From Phytobacter ursingii (GTDB taxonomy: Bacteria > Pseudomonadota > Gammaproteobacteria > Enterobacterales > Enterobacteriaceae): a stretch of 64,000 bases of DNA. The position numbers and the translations under genes were made by a program. Below the pieces are notes generated by a model. It saw nothing but the letters and a program-made list of their open reading frames with translations. It made no database searches and had not been told where the DNA came from. Below are positions 35,328 to 44,057 of the stretch, one piece after another (the stretch's first letter is position 1; the number at the start of each line of letters is the position of its first letter). The DNA is taken from assembly GCA_901456055.1 (NCBI GenBank), contig CABDWT010000016.1:744001-808000 (forward strand), written 5' to 3'.

Positions 35328-36422
35328 ATGTCTTCTTTTACTCAGGCACCCAATGCGGGCCTGTCACAGGCAGATTATGAACGTAAACTTCTCGCCCGCG
35401 ATAAAACAATAGACGTCCTGAAACGTCGCATAGCGCAAGAGGCCAGGCATAGCCACGCAACGCCTTTCGCTATTCTGGAGCAAAATATTGGTCTGGAGAA
35501 AGTCGTTGCCCGCAAGACGATGGAACTTGAGAACGAGCGGCGTGAACTGGAAAAAGCATTATCCGAATTACGCTTAACGCAAGCTCAACTGTTGCAAGCG
35601 CAGAAAATGGAATCCATTGGTCAGCTTGCCGCAGGTATTGCTCATGAAATTAACACGCCGACCCAGTACGTTTCAGACAATGTCGGTTTTGTGAAAACCG
35701 CCCATTTAACGCTGACAAACGTACTTGATGCCGCGCTTGCGGTGGTTGAGGTTGCGCGTGCGAAACTGGGTAATGAACCGACGATCGAGGCATTCGACGC
35801 GGTGTTAAAACGCGCCCGGATTGATTTTTTGCGCAATCAAATCCCCTCTGCGTTAGATGAGTCTCTGGAAGGGCTTGGCCATATTGCAAAAATTGTGGCT
35901 GCCATGAAGGAGTTTTCTCATCCTTCGCAAAACGAGAAAGAATCAGTCGATATCCGTGAAGTCATTCGTACAACCGTGACAGTCGCGCGCAATGAATGGA
36001 AATATGTCGCCGACCTGGAGACTGAATTTGGCGACGACCTGCCGTTGCTGCCCTGTCTGCGCGATATGGTTGGGCAGGCCATACTTAATTTGGTGGTCAA
36101 CGCTGCCCATGCGATTGCGGATACGCTGCAGAAAGGTGTTAAGGAAAAAGGCCGTATTGTTATCTCTGCCGGGCAAAATGGCGATGTTATGGAAATACGC
36201 GTGCAGGACGATGGTAGCGGTATACCCGCCGCCATTCGTGACCGTATTTTCGATCCTTTCTTCACGACCAAAGCCGTGGGTAAGGGCACGGGGCAGGGAC
36301 TCGCGATTGTTTACTCGACGGTAGTGGACAAACACATGGGGCATATCCGATGCGAGTCTGAGGAAGGGGTGGGTTCAACGTTTATATTGCAATTTCCGCT
36401 TTATAGCCGCAAGGAAGGGTGA
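35328..36422 (+). CDS. Soluble histidine kinase of the FIST module
   Basis: A 364-residue kinase without transmembrane segments. A coiled coil (about 55-100, rich in [20 protein letters not shown]) leads to the H box [16 protein letters not shown] with the phosphate-accepting His106. The ATPase domain has the N box NLVVNAAHA (Asn254, Asn258), G1 DDGSGIP (294-300) and G2 GKGTGQGLA (318-326). With no sensor domain of its own, it probably reads the FIST protein encoded three bases upstream. The first response regulator starts six bases after its stop. The [11 protein letters not shown] form is more typical of delta-proteobacterial and Pseudomonas kinases than of enteric ones. Confidence 0.9.
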   Translation: MSSFTQAPNAGLSQADYERKLLARDKTIDVLKRRIAQEARHSHATPFAILEQNIGLEKVVARKTMELENERRELEKALSELRLTQAQLLQAQKMESIGQLAAGIAHEINTPTQYVSDNVGFVKTAHLTLTNVLDAALAVVEVARAKLGNEPTIEAFDAVLKRARIDFLRNQIPSALDESLEGLGHIAKIVAAMKEFSHPSQNEKESVDIREVIRTTVTVARNEWKYVADLETEFGDDLPLLPCLRDMVGQAILNLVVNAAHAIADTLQKGVKEKGRIVISAGQNGDVMEIRVQDDGSGIPAAIRDRIFDPFFTTKAVGKGTGQGLAIVYSTVVDKHMGHIRCESEEGVGSTFILQFPLYSRKEG

Positions 36423-36427
36423 ACGGC

Positions 36428-37501
36428 ATGCAGGTCATGTTTGTCGACGACGAAAATCGTATCCTCTCGGGCATTGAGAGATCTGTCATGATGTATAACC
36501 CCGACTGGGAATGTCGCTTCGCAAGTAGTGGTCCGCAAGCGCTTACCCTGCTTGAAGAGACTCCGGCGGATGTGGTGGTATCGGATATGCGCATGCCTTT
36601 TATGGATGGGGCTGAATTACTCGCCCGGATTCGCGATCGCTGGCCCGGTACGGTTCGGATTATCCTTTCTGGCTATTCAGAACCTACATCGACCCAGCGC
36701 ATGCTTCAGGTCGCTCACCAATTTGTCTCTAAACCCTGTGACAGCACGGTATTGATAGCGATGATCGAAAACACGCTCACGCGACGTCATGCTATTGGGG
36801 ATCCGCCGGTCATTGACATCGTGGGTCATATCAGCCACCTGCCAGCCGCGCCTGAGATATTCACCGAACTCAAACAGTGCCTTTCCGATACGGATAACGA
36901 TATCCAGCGCATCATTGAACTCGTTGGACGCGATCCCGCGCTGACGGCCAGATTTATACAGATTGCGAATTCAGCATGGTTCACACGCGGCGCACAGAGT
37001 CACGATATCGCGAGTGCTCTTACCCATCTGGGCATGGAGCAGATAAGCTTACTCATCCAGATCCCCGAATTTTTTGCCGATGAGAATAGTCAGCCCTGCG
37101 ACAATACGTTACAACGTAACGCCTTTCTTGCCTCACAACTTGCCGCGCGCATATGCGGCCATCAGGGTCTGGAGTCAACAGCCGCCTTGCTCGCCAATAT
37201 CGCTCAGCTTCTTCCTGATGCACACACGAGCCTTTCCTCTGCGGGCCGCGCTACGGTGGGGGCTTATTTGCTGGCGTTGTGGGGATTGCCCGAGGATCTC
37301 GTCGAGATTGTTGCCCGACACGCTGAGCCTTCCCGTTTCGCAAATAATCTTTTCGGCGCCATGGGTACCGTACATGTTGCGGTCGCGCTGGCGAACAACG
37401 ACGAACCCGATCACGTTTATCTTGAACAAACAGGCATGCTGAACCAGCTCCCTCTGTGGCAGCGAATGCTTGCTCATATAAAGGAGACCCTTCATGACTG
37501 A
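36428..37501 (+). CDS. Response regulator with HDOD output domain
   Basis: A 357-residue protein. The receiver (1-120) has the acidic pair VDDEN, the phosphorylation site Asp53 (VVVSDMRMP) and the conserved lysine in FVSKPCD. The HDOD domain (about 130-320) begins LPAAPEIFTELKQCLSD and holds DPALTARFIQIANSAWF and SALTHLGMEQISLLI, close to the consensus. HDOD is a non-catalytic relative of HD phosphohydrolases that mediates protein contacts. No DNA-binding or GGDEF part is present. ATG 36428 follows GGAAGGGTGA; a GTG nine bases earlier is possible. The stop overlaps the next gene by eight bases. Confidence 0.88.
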   Translation: MQVMFVDDENRILSGIERSVMMYNPDWECRFASSGPQALTLLEETPADVVVSDMRMPFMDGAELLARIRDRWPGTVRIILSGYSEPTSTQRMLQVAHQFVSKPCDSTVLIAMIENTLTRRHAIGDPPVIDIVGHISHLPAAPEIFTELKQCLSDTDNDIQRIIELVGRDPALTARFIQIANSAWFTRGAQSHDIASALTHLGMEQISLLIQIPEFFADENSQPCDNTLQRNAFLASQLAARICGHQGLESTAALLANIAQLLPDAHTSLSSAGRATVGAYLLALWGLPEDLVEIVARHAEPSRFANNLFGAMGTVHVAVALANNDEPDHVYLEQTGMLNQLPLWQRMLAHIKETLHD

Positions 37502-38630
37502 TACTGCCCTCGCTCGGGTACTATGCGTGGATGATGAACCGAATGTGCTCGCCGCCATTGAACGCAATCTTTTTGGTGAATTTGAGGTGGTGGTAGCAAA
37601 GAGCGGCGAGGCGGGTCTTGATGCCGTTCGCTGGGGAGAAAAATTTGCCGTCATCGTATCTGATATGCGTATGCCAGGTATGGACGGAGCGACTTTTCTG
37701 GCGAAAGCGAGAGAAATCTCGCCTGATAGTGTGCGAATACTGCTTACCGGTCAGGCCGATGTGCAATCTTCCATCGCGGCTATCAATAAAGGCGCCATTT
37801 TTCGCTATCTGTGCAAGCCCTGTCCAAAAGACGAGCTGATTGCCACGCTGAATGACGCGGTGCGTCATTATCGGCTGATTCGCGCCGAAAAAGAGTTGCT
37901 GGCCACAACTCTGACGGCATCGGTGAAAACGCTGACCGAAGTGCTGGCGATGGTCGCTCCATGGGCGTTTCAGCGCTCCGCTTTCGCTCAGTCATGTGTG
38001 ATTCATGCGTTACCGAAACTGGAGTGGCCCGATGAATGGATTTACACCATCGCGGCTTCGCTAAGCCAGATAGGTTGCGTCGGTATTCCGGCGGATATCG
38101 TTCAGGCAGATGCGGCCCAACGAAAACTGTCGGAGGAAGAAAAAAAACTGCTGCTCGGGCATCCGGAGGTCGCCGGACGGTTGGTAGAGAATATTCCGCG
38201 CCTCGAACTGGTAGCGGGAATTATACGTCATCAGGCGAAAGAACCGGCGCCGAATGTTCCGCTGGAGGTTTTGCGCGGGGCGCATTTGCTGCGTGCCGCG
38301 CTTGAACTGGAAAAACATGCCGTACGTGGCTGGAGCCTGGAGCGCCCATGGGAAATTTTGCGTGCGGCAACGCCACCACTGCCCGATTACATTATTAAGG
38401 CGTTATCAGATTTTCGTGCAAACGTGAGCGGCGTTCGCTCTGCGCATATTCGCGAACTGCTGCCCGGATGGGTGGTTGAGGAAGATATTCTGACATCGAA
38501 TGGCCTGATGGTATTGACCAAAGGGCATGAACTTACTGACACCGCTATTTCTGCGCTTCAGCGATTGTTGTCTGTCAATGCCATTAAAGAGCCTATTCGT
38601 GTGCGGGGAACAACGACCTCAGGAACGTAA
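37494..38630 (+). CDS. Response regulator with decayed HD-GYP domain
   Basis: A 378-residue protein. Its receiver carries CVDDEP, phosphorylation site Asp57 (VIVSDMRMP) and the lysine in YLCKPCP. Residues about 160-260 follow the HD-GYP (RpfG-type) pattern: SLSQIGCVGIPADIV stands where HDIGKIGIP is expected, and LLLGHPEVAGRLVENIPRLE then VAGIIRHQAKEP stands where GHP...HHExxDGxGYP is expected. The metal-binding HD, HHE and GYP residues are lost, so cyclic-di-GMP hydrolysis is unlikely. A C-terminal part (about 300-378) is unassigned. It starts inside the HDOD gene's end, so the two are coupled. Confidence 0.85.
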   Translation: MTDTALARVLCVDDEPNVLAAIERNLFGEFEVVVAKSGEAGLDAVRWGEKFAVIVSDMRMPGMDGATFLAKAREISPDSVRILLTGQADVQSSIAAINKGAIFRYLCKPCPKDELIATLNDAVRHYRLIRAEKELLATTLTASVKTLTEVLAMVAPWAFQRSAFAQSCVIHALPKLEWPDEWIYTIAASLSQIGCVGIPADIVQADAAQRKLSEEEKKLLLGHPEVAGRLVENIPRLELVAGIIRHQAKEPAPNVPLEVLRGAHLLRAALELEKHAVRGWSLERPWEILRAATPPLPDYIIKALSDFRANVSGVRSAHIRELLPGWVVEEDILTSNGLMVLTKGHELTDTAISALQRLLSVNAIKEPIRVRGTTTSGT

Positions 38631-38736
38631 TTATTACCCTCTGTCGTTGAAAGGATCGCAATGGCAGAGGGTTAATTCGCAGGGGTTTGCGCTGGCAGGA
38701 AATAATACTGAGTCGCTGTCTGAATATAATGCAATA

Positions 38737-38766
38737 AAAAACCCGCACCAGGCGGGTTTATTTTTA
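38737..38766 (+). terminator. Terminator of the FIST module
   Basis: AAAACCCGC-ACCA-GGCGGGTTTATTTTT, about 105 bases after the last stop codon of the module. Confidence 0.8.
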
Positions 38767-38836
38767 TCAGTAAATTTTATCTGCTCAGACTATTGTCTTC
38801 ATCGCTATTGTAAACATCACTGATAATTAGCGCGAC

Positions 38837-39049
38837 TTACAGCGCGGTGACGTTACCAGCCGCAGGGCCTTTCGCGCCACTTTCGATAGTGAAGGATACT
38901 TTCTGGCCTTCATCAAGCGTTTTGTAGCTGTCGCTCTGGATAGCAGAGAAATGAACAAAGACATCTTTGCTGCCGTCGTCAGGAGTGATAAAGCCAAAAC
39001 CTTTATCGGAGTTAAACCATTTTACTAAACCAGTCATTTTGTTAGACAT
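38837..39049 (-). CDS. CspA-family cold-shock protein
   Basis: A 70-residue OB-fold RNA chaperone, closest by eye to CspA (ending [16 protein letters not shown]). RNA-binding motifs RNP1 KGFGFITP and RNP2 VFVHFSAI are intact. It melts mRNA secondary structure in the cold. ATG 39049 is preceded by AAGGAAG. The gene is not in the usual cspA location, so it is an additional copy; which of cspA, cspB, cspG or cspI it equals I cannot say. Its long leader carries a cold box, so it should be cold-induced post-transcriptionally. Confidence 0.93.
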   Translation of the reverse strand: MSNKMTGLVKWFNSDKGFGFITPDDGSKDVFVHFSAIQSDSYKTLDEGQKVSFTIESGAKGPAAGNVTAL

Positions 39050-39225
39050 AGATACTTCCTTAAATTTATGGGCCACGCAGAGTGGCAATAATGGCCTGTA
39101 ATGTTAGAGTAACTTATTTGGCACTTAGGAGGAGGCTCACGAAGAAGGGTATCTATGGATAACACTTGAACTGAGGACTGCTTTACTAAAACTGCTTTCA
39201 TAAGGTCTGTATTCCAAACCGATGA
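39050..39225 (-). promoter_or_regulatory. CspA-type cold-shock leader with cold box
   Basis: The minus strand before the csp gene resembles the long 5' leader of E. coli cspA. The cold box GGTTTGGAATACAGACC (39204-39220, complement) matches GGTTTG-N3-TACAGACC. Downstream conserved stretches (GAAAGCAGTTTTAGTAAAGC, then AGTGTTATC) are also in cspA. This leader folds into a cold-stable, translatable form. The transcription start is probably near 39222. Confidence 0.8.
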
Positions 39226-39441
39226 CGCTATTAAGACATAGCGAAATTAATTAAGCAACGTTTATATTTTTTATTTTAACTGTCGGTCAATGTCTGTCAC
39301 CGGCTATAACGATGCGGCGGACAGCGCCGATGCCCAGCCGCCGCTGGCTACCGTGGCGCAACCATTGCACAAGGCGGAGCGGGTAATGATGTGTCATTGC
39401 ACCCGCCACCGCCATGATAAAAACCGACCGCCAGCGCGTGT
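39226..39441. other. Region between the csp promoter and the AhpD-like gene
   Basis: It holds the csp promoter and an AT-rich stretch (TTATATTTTTTATTTTAACTG around 39260-39282), followed by GC-rich sequence. No gene is seen. Confidence 0.4.
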
Positions 39442-39975
39442 TTAGTTTACGTGCGGAAAATCCACCACGGTATCGTTGACACGGTTGATCATATTGGTGA
39501 ACAGAATCGCGCTGATTGCACTGATGATTTCCACCACCTGACGATCGCTAAAGCCTGCCGCCAGGAAGCGGGTTACCGTTTCTTCCGCCAGCGTTCCGCG
39601 GGTCGAGACGACGGTTGAGACGAATTTCACCAGGGCATCAATACGGGCATCATCCGGATATTCTCCCCGACGCAAGGCCTGCGTTTGCGCGAGGCTGTAA
39701 CCGGCCATTTTGCCCGTTAAGGTATGCGCGGCCAGGCAATAATCGCAGCCGGAGAGTTCGCTCACAACCAGGTTGATGGCTTCCAGCTCTTGTTTACTGA
39801 GCGTACTTTTTGCCAGCGTAGCATTGTGCTGCAGCGCCTGGGCAAGGAGCTCTGGCGCAATACCGATAGTCTGATAGGCGTTTGGCACTTTACCCATAGC
39901 ACGTTTGATCATAGTGAAAAGTTCGGCAGTCTGGCCTGTGGCATTTTCGACCTGAATTGAGGTTAAACGACTCAT
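39442..39975 (-). CDS. AhpD-like carboxymuconolactone decarboxylase-family protein
   Basis: A 177-residue all-helical peroxidase-like protein. The redox pair C-x-x-C with the nearby His is GCDYCLAAH near residue 75. The family includes AhpD-type alkylhydroperoxidases, used with thiol partners. The opening MSRLTSIQVENATGQTAELF is the start. It is divergent from the AraC gene at 40097, 121 bases away, which is probably its regulator. The substrate is not fixed. No thioredoxin partner is adjacent except the DsbC-like gene at 45131. Confidence 0.87.
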   Translation of the reverse strand: MSRLTSIQVENATGQTAELFTMIKRAMGKVPNAYQTIGIAPELLAQALQHNATLAKSTLSKQELEAINLVVSELSGCDYCLAAHTLTGKMAGYSLAQTQALRRGEYPDDARIDALVKFVSTVVSTRGTLAEETVTRFLAAGFSDRQVVEIISAISAILFTNMINRVNDTVVDFPHVN

Positions 39976-40096
39976 GATTTTCTCCTGTCAGTTAATGTGT
40001 GTCACCGTATCGGCGATAGAGACATCATAGGGCGTCGGGCATGCTATTATTGGCCCCAAAGCCGCTATTTTTTGTCTTATCGTCTCAGGAGCGCGA

Positions 40097-41029
40097 GTGG
40101 ATAACCTCAGTTCGTTACTTGCTGTGCTGGCCCCGCAATGCGTTGTGAATCTTCATTGTCGATTTAACGGGAGATGGGCTGCTGACCATCAGCAACGGCC
40201 AGGCGGCATTGTGCCATGGCATGTCATCATGCGGGGGGAGGCGCGCCTGCACATTGCAGGCAAAACCCTCAATGTCTGCGCAGGGGATATTCTGCTCCTT
40301 CCTCATGGTTCCCCCCATCTCCTTGAAAGCCTGGTGGAGTGGGGGCAGGTCGTACCGGCGCAGGGACATCATAATGGCATTCTGACGCAAGTGCGTACGG
40401 AAGGGCCAGGGCCATCCGTTGAAGTGTTGTGCGGGGAGTTTCATTTCGGTCCGGACTGCCACTGGCTGTTCGCCGAAGAACAGGCGCTTATTCATCTTCA
40501 GACGGCGGAGCGCAAAAGCTTTCCTGAACTGGAAACGTTATTGACGATGTTAGTCCGTGAAAGCCAGAACAGTTTGCCGGGCAGTCTGGCGATGGTTAAA
40601 GGGCTGGCGAATACACTACTGGCGATGATGCTGCGGATTTTACTTTCACTGCGCCAACCACCGCCTGGCATGTTGCGGCTAATGAGTGATAAGCGCCTCT
40701 CACCGGCATTATTAGCCGTCTTTGCGGAACCGGCATACCCGTGGACTCTCGAGTCTATGGCTGAGCGCTGCTTTTTATCACGCGCCACTTTTGCCCGGCA
40801 TTTTGCGCACAGTTATCACCAGACGCCACAATCATGGCTGACACAATTGCGCATGGCGCTGGCCTCGCGGTTACTGATTGATGAAAGGGCGCAGGCGGTG
40901 GACGCCATTGCCGAACGGTGCGGCTTTTTATCGCTCTCATCGTTCACTAAAGCCTTTAAAAAACGCTATGGCATTACTCCGGCCGCGTACCGAAAAGAGA
41001 GCCAAAAACCGGGAGCGCGGGACAGCTAG
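40097..41029 (+). CDS. AraC-family regulator with cupin domain
   Basis: A 310-residue transcription factor. An N-terminal cupin (AraC_binding/Cupin_6, about 10-180) contains PGGIVPWHVIMRGEARLHIA and GDILLLPHGSPHLLE, the ligand-pocket histidines. The C-terminal AraC helix-turn-helix pair is AERCFLSRATFARHFAHSYH and IAERCGFLSLSSFTKAFKKR (about 215-300). It is divergent from the AhpD-like gene, whose expression it likely controls. Relatives respond to oxidants or aldehydes, but the inducer here is unknown. The start is ambiguous: a TGGATAACC follows GTG, and I used GTG 40097. Confidence 0.85.
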   Translation: MDNLSSLLAVLAPQCVVNLHCRFNGRWAADHQQRPGGIVPWHVIMRGEARLHIAGKTLNVCAGDILLLPHGSPHLLESLVEWGQVVPAQGHHNGILTQVRTEGPGPSVEVLCGEFHFGPDCHWLFAEEQALIHLQTAERKSFPELETLLTMLVRESQNSLPGSLAMVKGLANTLLAMMLRILLSLRQPPPGMLRLMSDKRLSPALLAVFAEPAYPWTLESMAERCFLSRATFARHFAHSYHQTPQSWLTQLRMALASRLLIDERAQAVDAIAERCGFLSLSSFTKAFKKRYGITPAAYRKESQKPGARDS

Positions 41030-41082
41030 CGTCGCTCCGTGACATGCGTATTCAGGGCCGACGGGCTTCTGACTCTTGCGCG

Positions 41083-42018
41083 CTATCTGCCTGTACGAAG
41101 GGACTGCGGTGGAATGCCATAACCGCGAATAAACACTTCCCGCATATGACGCCTGTCGCGAAAACCGGCCTCGCGGGCAATGGTATCGAGGGAGAGGCGG
41201 CTTTGCTCAATCATTAATCTTGCCGCTTCAAGCCGTAATCCTTCGATAGCTTTGGCCGGCGATTTCCCCGTTTCCTGACGAAACAGGCGGCTGAGCTGGC
41301 GGGCGCTGACATGCACGGCATCGGCCAGTAGTTCCACCGTCAGCGTTTTGTGCAGGTTGTTGCGGGCATATTCGAGCGCGCTTTGCAGGCGATCCGAACG
41401 TGGGGCCAATGCCAGCATTTCCGAATGCTGTGTCTGGCCTCCGGAACGGCGTTGATTCATGACCAGACGATGCGCCACAATACGGGCAATATCTGCGCCC
41501 AAATCTTTTTCCACCATACCCAGCGCCATATCCAGCCCGGCGGTCATCCCGGCAGATGTCCAGATGGTGTCATCAATAATAAAGATCCGGTCATCTTCAA
41601 GCTGAATGCCGGGATGCATCGTCATGAAGTTGCGGGCATGCGCCCAGTGAGTGGTCGCGCGTTTTTGTTCCAGAAGCCCGGCCTGCGCCAGCACAAATGC
41701 GCCGGTGCAGATGCCGGCGATGCGGCGTGCTTTGCGGGCGGACGTTTGCAGAAAATGAATGACCGCCGGACTTGCGGGCTCCTCCACCGGGGAAAGCACC
41801 CCCGCTACCAGCCAGGTATCTACCGGCGTTTCATCACTGAACTGTTCAGAATCAACGCCAATTCCTGAGGATGAACGTACTTTGCCGCCGGATTCGGAAT
41901 AGACCGTCAACTGGTAAAAGGGTTTTTCAGTAATGAGGTTAGCAAATTCGAAGACCGTCAGCGTTGACAAGGCCAGCATCTGAAAATGGTCAGAAATAAT
42001 CAATCCTATCCGGTGCAT
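41083..42018 (-). CDS. GlxA-family regulator (DJ-1/PfpI plus AraC domain)
   Basis: A 311-residue regulator with an N-terminal DJ-1/PfpI-like domain (about 1-165; nucleophile position in AGICTGAFVLAQAGLL, near 115) and a C-terminal AraC helix-turn-helix (about 215-305, with LLADAVHVSARQLSRLFRQE). The start at 42018 follows AGAGG; the longer frame to 42069 has none. It is the last gene of a leftward unit of four (SDR, SDR, MFS, regulator), spaced 26, 38 and 10 bases. It may regulate that unit. It resembles FtrA-type regulators. Confidence 0.87.
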   Translation of the reverse strand: MHRIGLIISDHFQMLALSTLTVFEFANLITEKPFYQLTVYSESGGKVRSSSGIGVDSEQFSDETPVDTWLVAGVLSPVEEPASPAVIHFLQTSARKARRIAGICTGAFVLAQAGLLEQKRATTHWAHARNFMTMHPGIQLEDDRIFIIDDTIWTSAGMTAGLDMALGMVEKDLGADIARIVAHRLVMNQRRSGGQTQHSEMLALAPRSDRLQSALEYARNNLHKTLTVELLADAVHVSARQLSRLFRQETGKSPAKAIEGLRLEAARLMIEQSRLSLDTIAREAGFRDRRHMREVFIRGYGIPPQSLRTGR

Positions 42019-42028
42019 CGCAACCTCT

Positions 42029-43231
42029 TTATGGCAATTGAGCACTGACCCATTGCGCAGAACGAGCACGTAGCCGTTCCGATATACCCAGGCTGGCCAA
42101 TGCCAGCAACAAAAACAGCATTGAGCTTATCATCACGCCGTAAAAACCGGTCAGCGGATAAAGCCAGGAGGCCACCGCTGAACCAAAACCGATACCGCAG
42201 AACATAAAGGCGCTGGTTAAGGCCAGTGAAATTCCCCGCGTTTCTGCGGACGATATTTCCACGATACGTCGCTGCTGCGTTGGCCATATCAGATCCGTTG
42301 AAAATGCCCACACCACCAACAGAATAAACAACCACGCCAGTTGGGCGGGTAACAGCGTTATGAGCAACATATCTGCGACCAGCAAAGTCATGCCGACGCT
42401 CAGCAAGCGTTCTGCACTGTAACGCCGTGCGGCGCGGCTGACAAAAAGGTTTCCCAGAATACCCGCCACGCCAAGAACCGCCAGGGCGATAGAGACATCA
42501 GCGGCTTCGCCGTGCCAGCGATCGCGAATTATCGGCGAGATAAACGCATACATATCGTATACCCCGGAGGTGATAAAAAAGACCACCAAAAACGCAGACA
42601 GAGTTTTACCGTCGGTCAGTACCTGGCCGACATGGCGTAAACGGATATCGACGCCTTTTACCACATTCGGCACCAGCAGCCACACACCCGCAGCCGTGAG
42701 CAGGCTTATCAGCGCGACAAGGGCAAACAAGATCCGCGCGCCCCATGCATGCGCTATCCACGCGGCGAGCGGTATACCCACCATGCTTGCCATCGACACG
42801 CCGAGCAGGATCATGGCGATGGCGCTGCCACGTTCTTTGGGAGACACTAACTCCGCGCCAAGCGCCACCAGTACCGGACCTATTAGCGACGCGCCAAGCC
42901 CCATCACGATACGTGAAATAACCAGCAACATGTAATTCGGCGCGAGAGCAAAAATAGCAGCCCCCATCGCGAACACCAGCATGCCTGCCAGTACCTGCGT
43001 CCTGCGCATCAACGTGCCGAATATCACTTGCGCCAGCGGCGCGCCCAGGGCAAACGTCAGGCCGAAAATAGAGAGCAGGCGAGCACTTTGTGCATCACTG
43101 AGTTCCCACTCAAGGGAAATGGCAGCCAGGCTGCCTGCAACGGAAAGAGAACCTGTCGCCTGAATAAAATAAGCAATACTCAGGGCGTTGAGCGCGCGTC
43201 GTTGCGGCGTGGCAATGTGATTTTGCATCAT
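42029..43231 (-). CDS. MFS transporter, drug/sugar efflux type
   Basis: A 400-residue permease with twelve predicted helices, DHA1/AraJ-like. The motifs APLAQVIFGTLMRRTQVLAG (loop 2-3) and GRGLGASLIGPVL-like (VMGLGASLIGPVLVALGAEL) are present, and the antiporter motif is in helix 5. AGGAG precedes ATG 43231. It lies ten bases before the regulator and 38 after the SDR. It probably exports a compound handled by the two SDRs. The substrate is not known. Confidence 0.86.
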   Translation of the reverse strand: MMQNHIATPQRRALNALSIAYFIQATGSLSVAGSLAAISLEWELSDAQSARLLSIFGLTFALGAPLAQVIFGTLMRRTQVLAGMLVFAMGAAIFALAPNYMLLVISRIVMGLGASLIGPVLVALGAELVSPKERGSAIAMILLGVSMASMVGIPLAAWIAHAWGARILFALVALISLLTAAGVWLLVPNVVKGVDIRLRHVGQVLTDGKTLSAFLVVFFITSGVYDMYAFISPIIRDRWHGEAADVSIALAVLGVAGILGNLFVSRAARRYSAERLLSVGMTLLVADMLLITLLPAQLAWLFILLVVWAFSTDLIWPTQQRRIVEISSAETRGISLALTSAFMFCGIGFGSAVASWLYPLTGFYGVMISSMLFLLLALASLGISERLRARSAQWVSAQLP

Positions 43232-43269
43232 TAACTCCTGCCGGGGGCAGTTGCCTGCCCCGCATCAGA

Positions 43270-44031
43270 TCACGCAACCGGGATCGGGTTTTCCATCATT
43301 GACTGATTAAACGCGTTAACCATGGCGTGTTCATTCGCGCCGGGATTTGCGCGGGCAGGGAGCACGCTATCGACAATGGCTTCGGGGTTATCCGTGGCCA
43401 GTTTTTCGAAGGTCTGTTCGATAAAGTCCGCCAGGGGCATCGCCCGGGAATCACCACTTTTGTAGATCAGATCGGTATCTACCCATGGTGGCGCAATCTC
43501 TATTACGCTCACGCCCGCATCGCGAAGCAAAAAGCGCTGGGAGAGGGTATAGGAGTGGATCGCCGCTTTGGTTGCGGAATAGAGCGCATTCGTGACCAGC
43601 GGCAAAAAGGCCAGTATGGAACTGTTATTGATCAGTACTGCATCCTGTTGCTGCTTAAGATGTTCAATGAACGCGGCGCTCACCCGAACAGTGCCCAGCA
43701 GATTGGTATCCAACAGCGTGGTTGCCATCTCATCATCCAGTTCAGCGGCAGGATTATCAAACGGCATAATGCCTGCGTTATTTATCACCACATTCAGTGC
43801 CGGATAGCGAGACAGGACTTCCCGCGCCGCGTCTTTAATACTTAACGCACTGGTGACATCCAGTACTACGGAATCCATACCCGGATTAGCGGCAGTCACG
43901 GTGTCCAGCAGTGCCTTGCGACGACCAGAGATAATCACCTGGTTGCCAAGTTGATGAAATTTTTCCGCCATGGCGCGACCAATGCCCGAGGTGCCGCCAG
44001 TGATAAAAAGGGTGTTTCCGGTGAGTTTCAT
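43270..44031 (-). CDS. Short-chain dehydrogenase (DltE-like)
   Basis: A 253-residue NAD(P)-dependent oxidoreductase. The nucleotide motif TGGTSGIGRAM (about 12-22), NNAG (near 84), the catalytic Ser in NNSSILAF (near 140) and Tyr-Lys in YSATKAA (near 152-156) are all present. A long C-terminal part (PPWVDTDLIYKSGDSRAMPL) is typical of DltE/SDR enzymes of carbonyl reduction. It is 26 bases after the neighbouring SDR and has a ribosome site CAGGAAT. The substrate is unknown. Confidence 0.85.
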   Translation of the reverse strand: MKLTGNTLFITGGTSGIGRAMAEKFHQLGNQVIISGRRKALLDTVTAANPGMDSVVLDVTSALSIKDAAREVLSRYPALNVVINNAGIMPFDNPAAELDDEMATTLLDTNLLGTVRVSAAFIEHLKQQQDAVLINNSSILAFLPLVTNALYSATKAAIHSYTLSQRFLLRDAGVSVIEIAPPWVDTDLIYKSGDSRAMPLADFIEQTFEKLATDNPEAIVDSVLPARANPGANEHAMVNAFNQSMMENPIPVA

Positions 44032-44057
44032 TTTGTCATTCCTGTTGGGTAAAAGGG

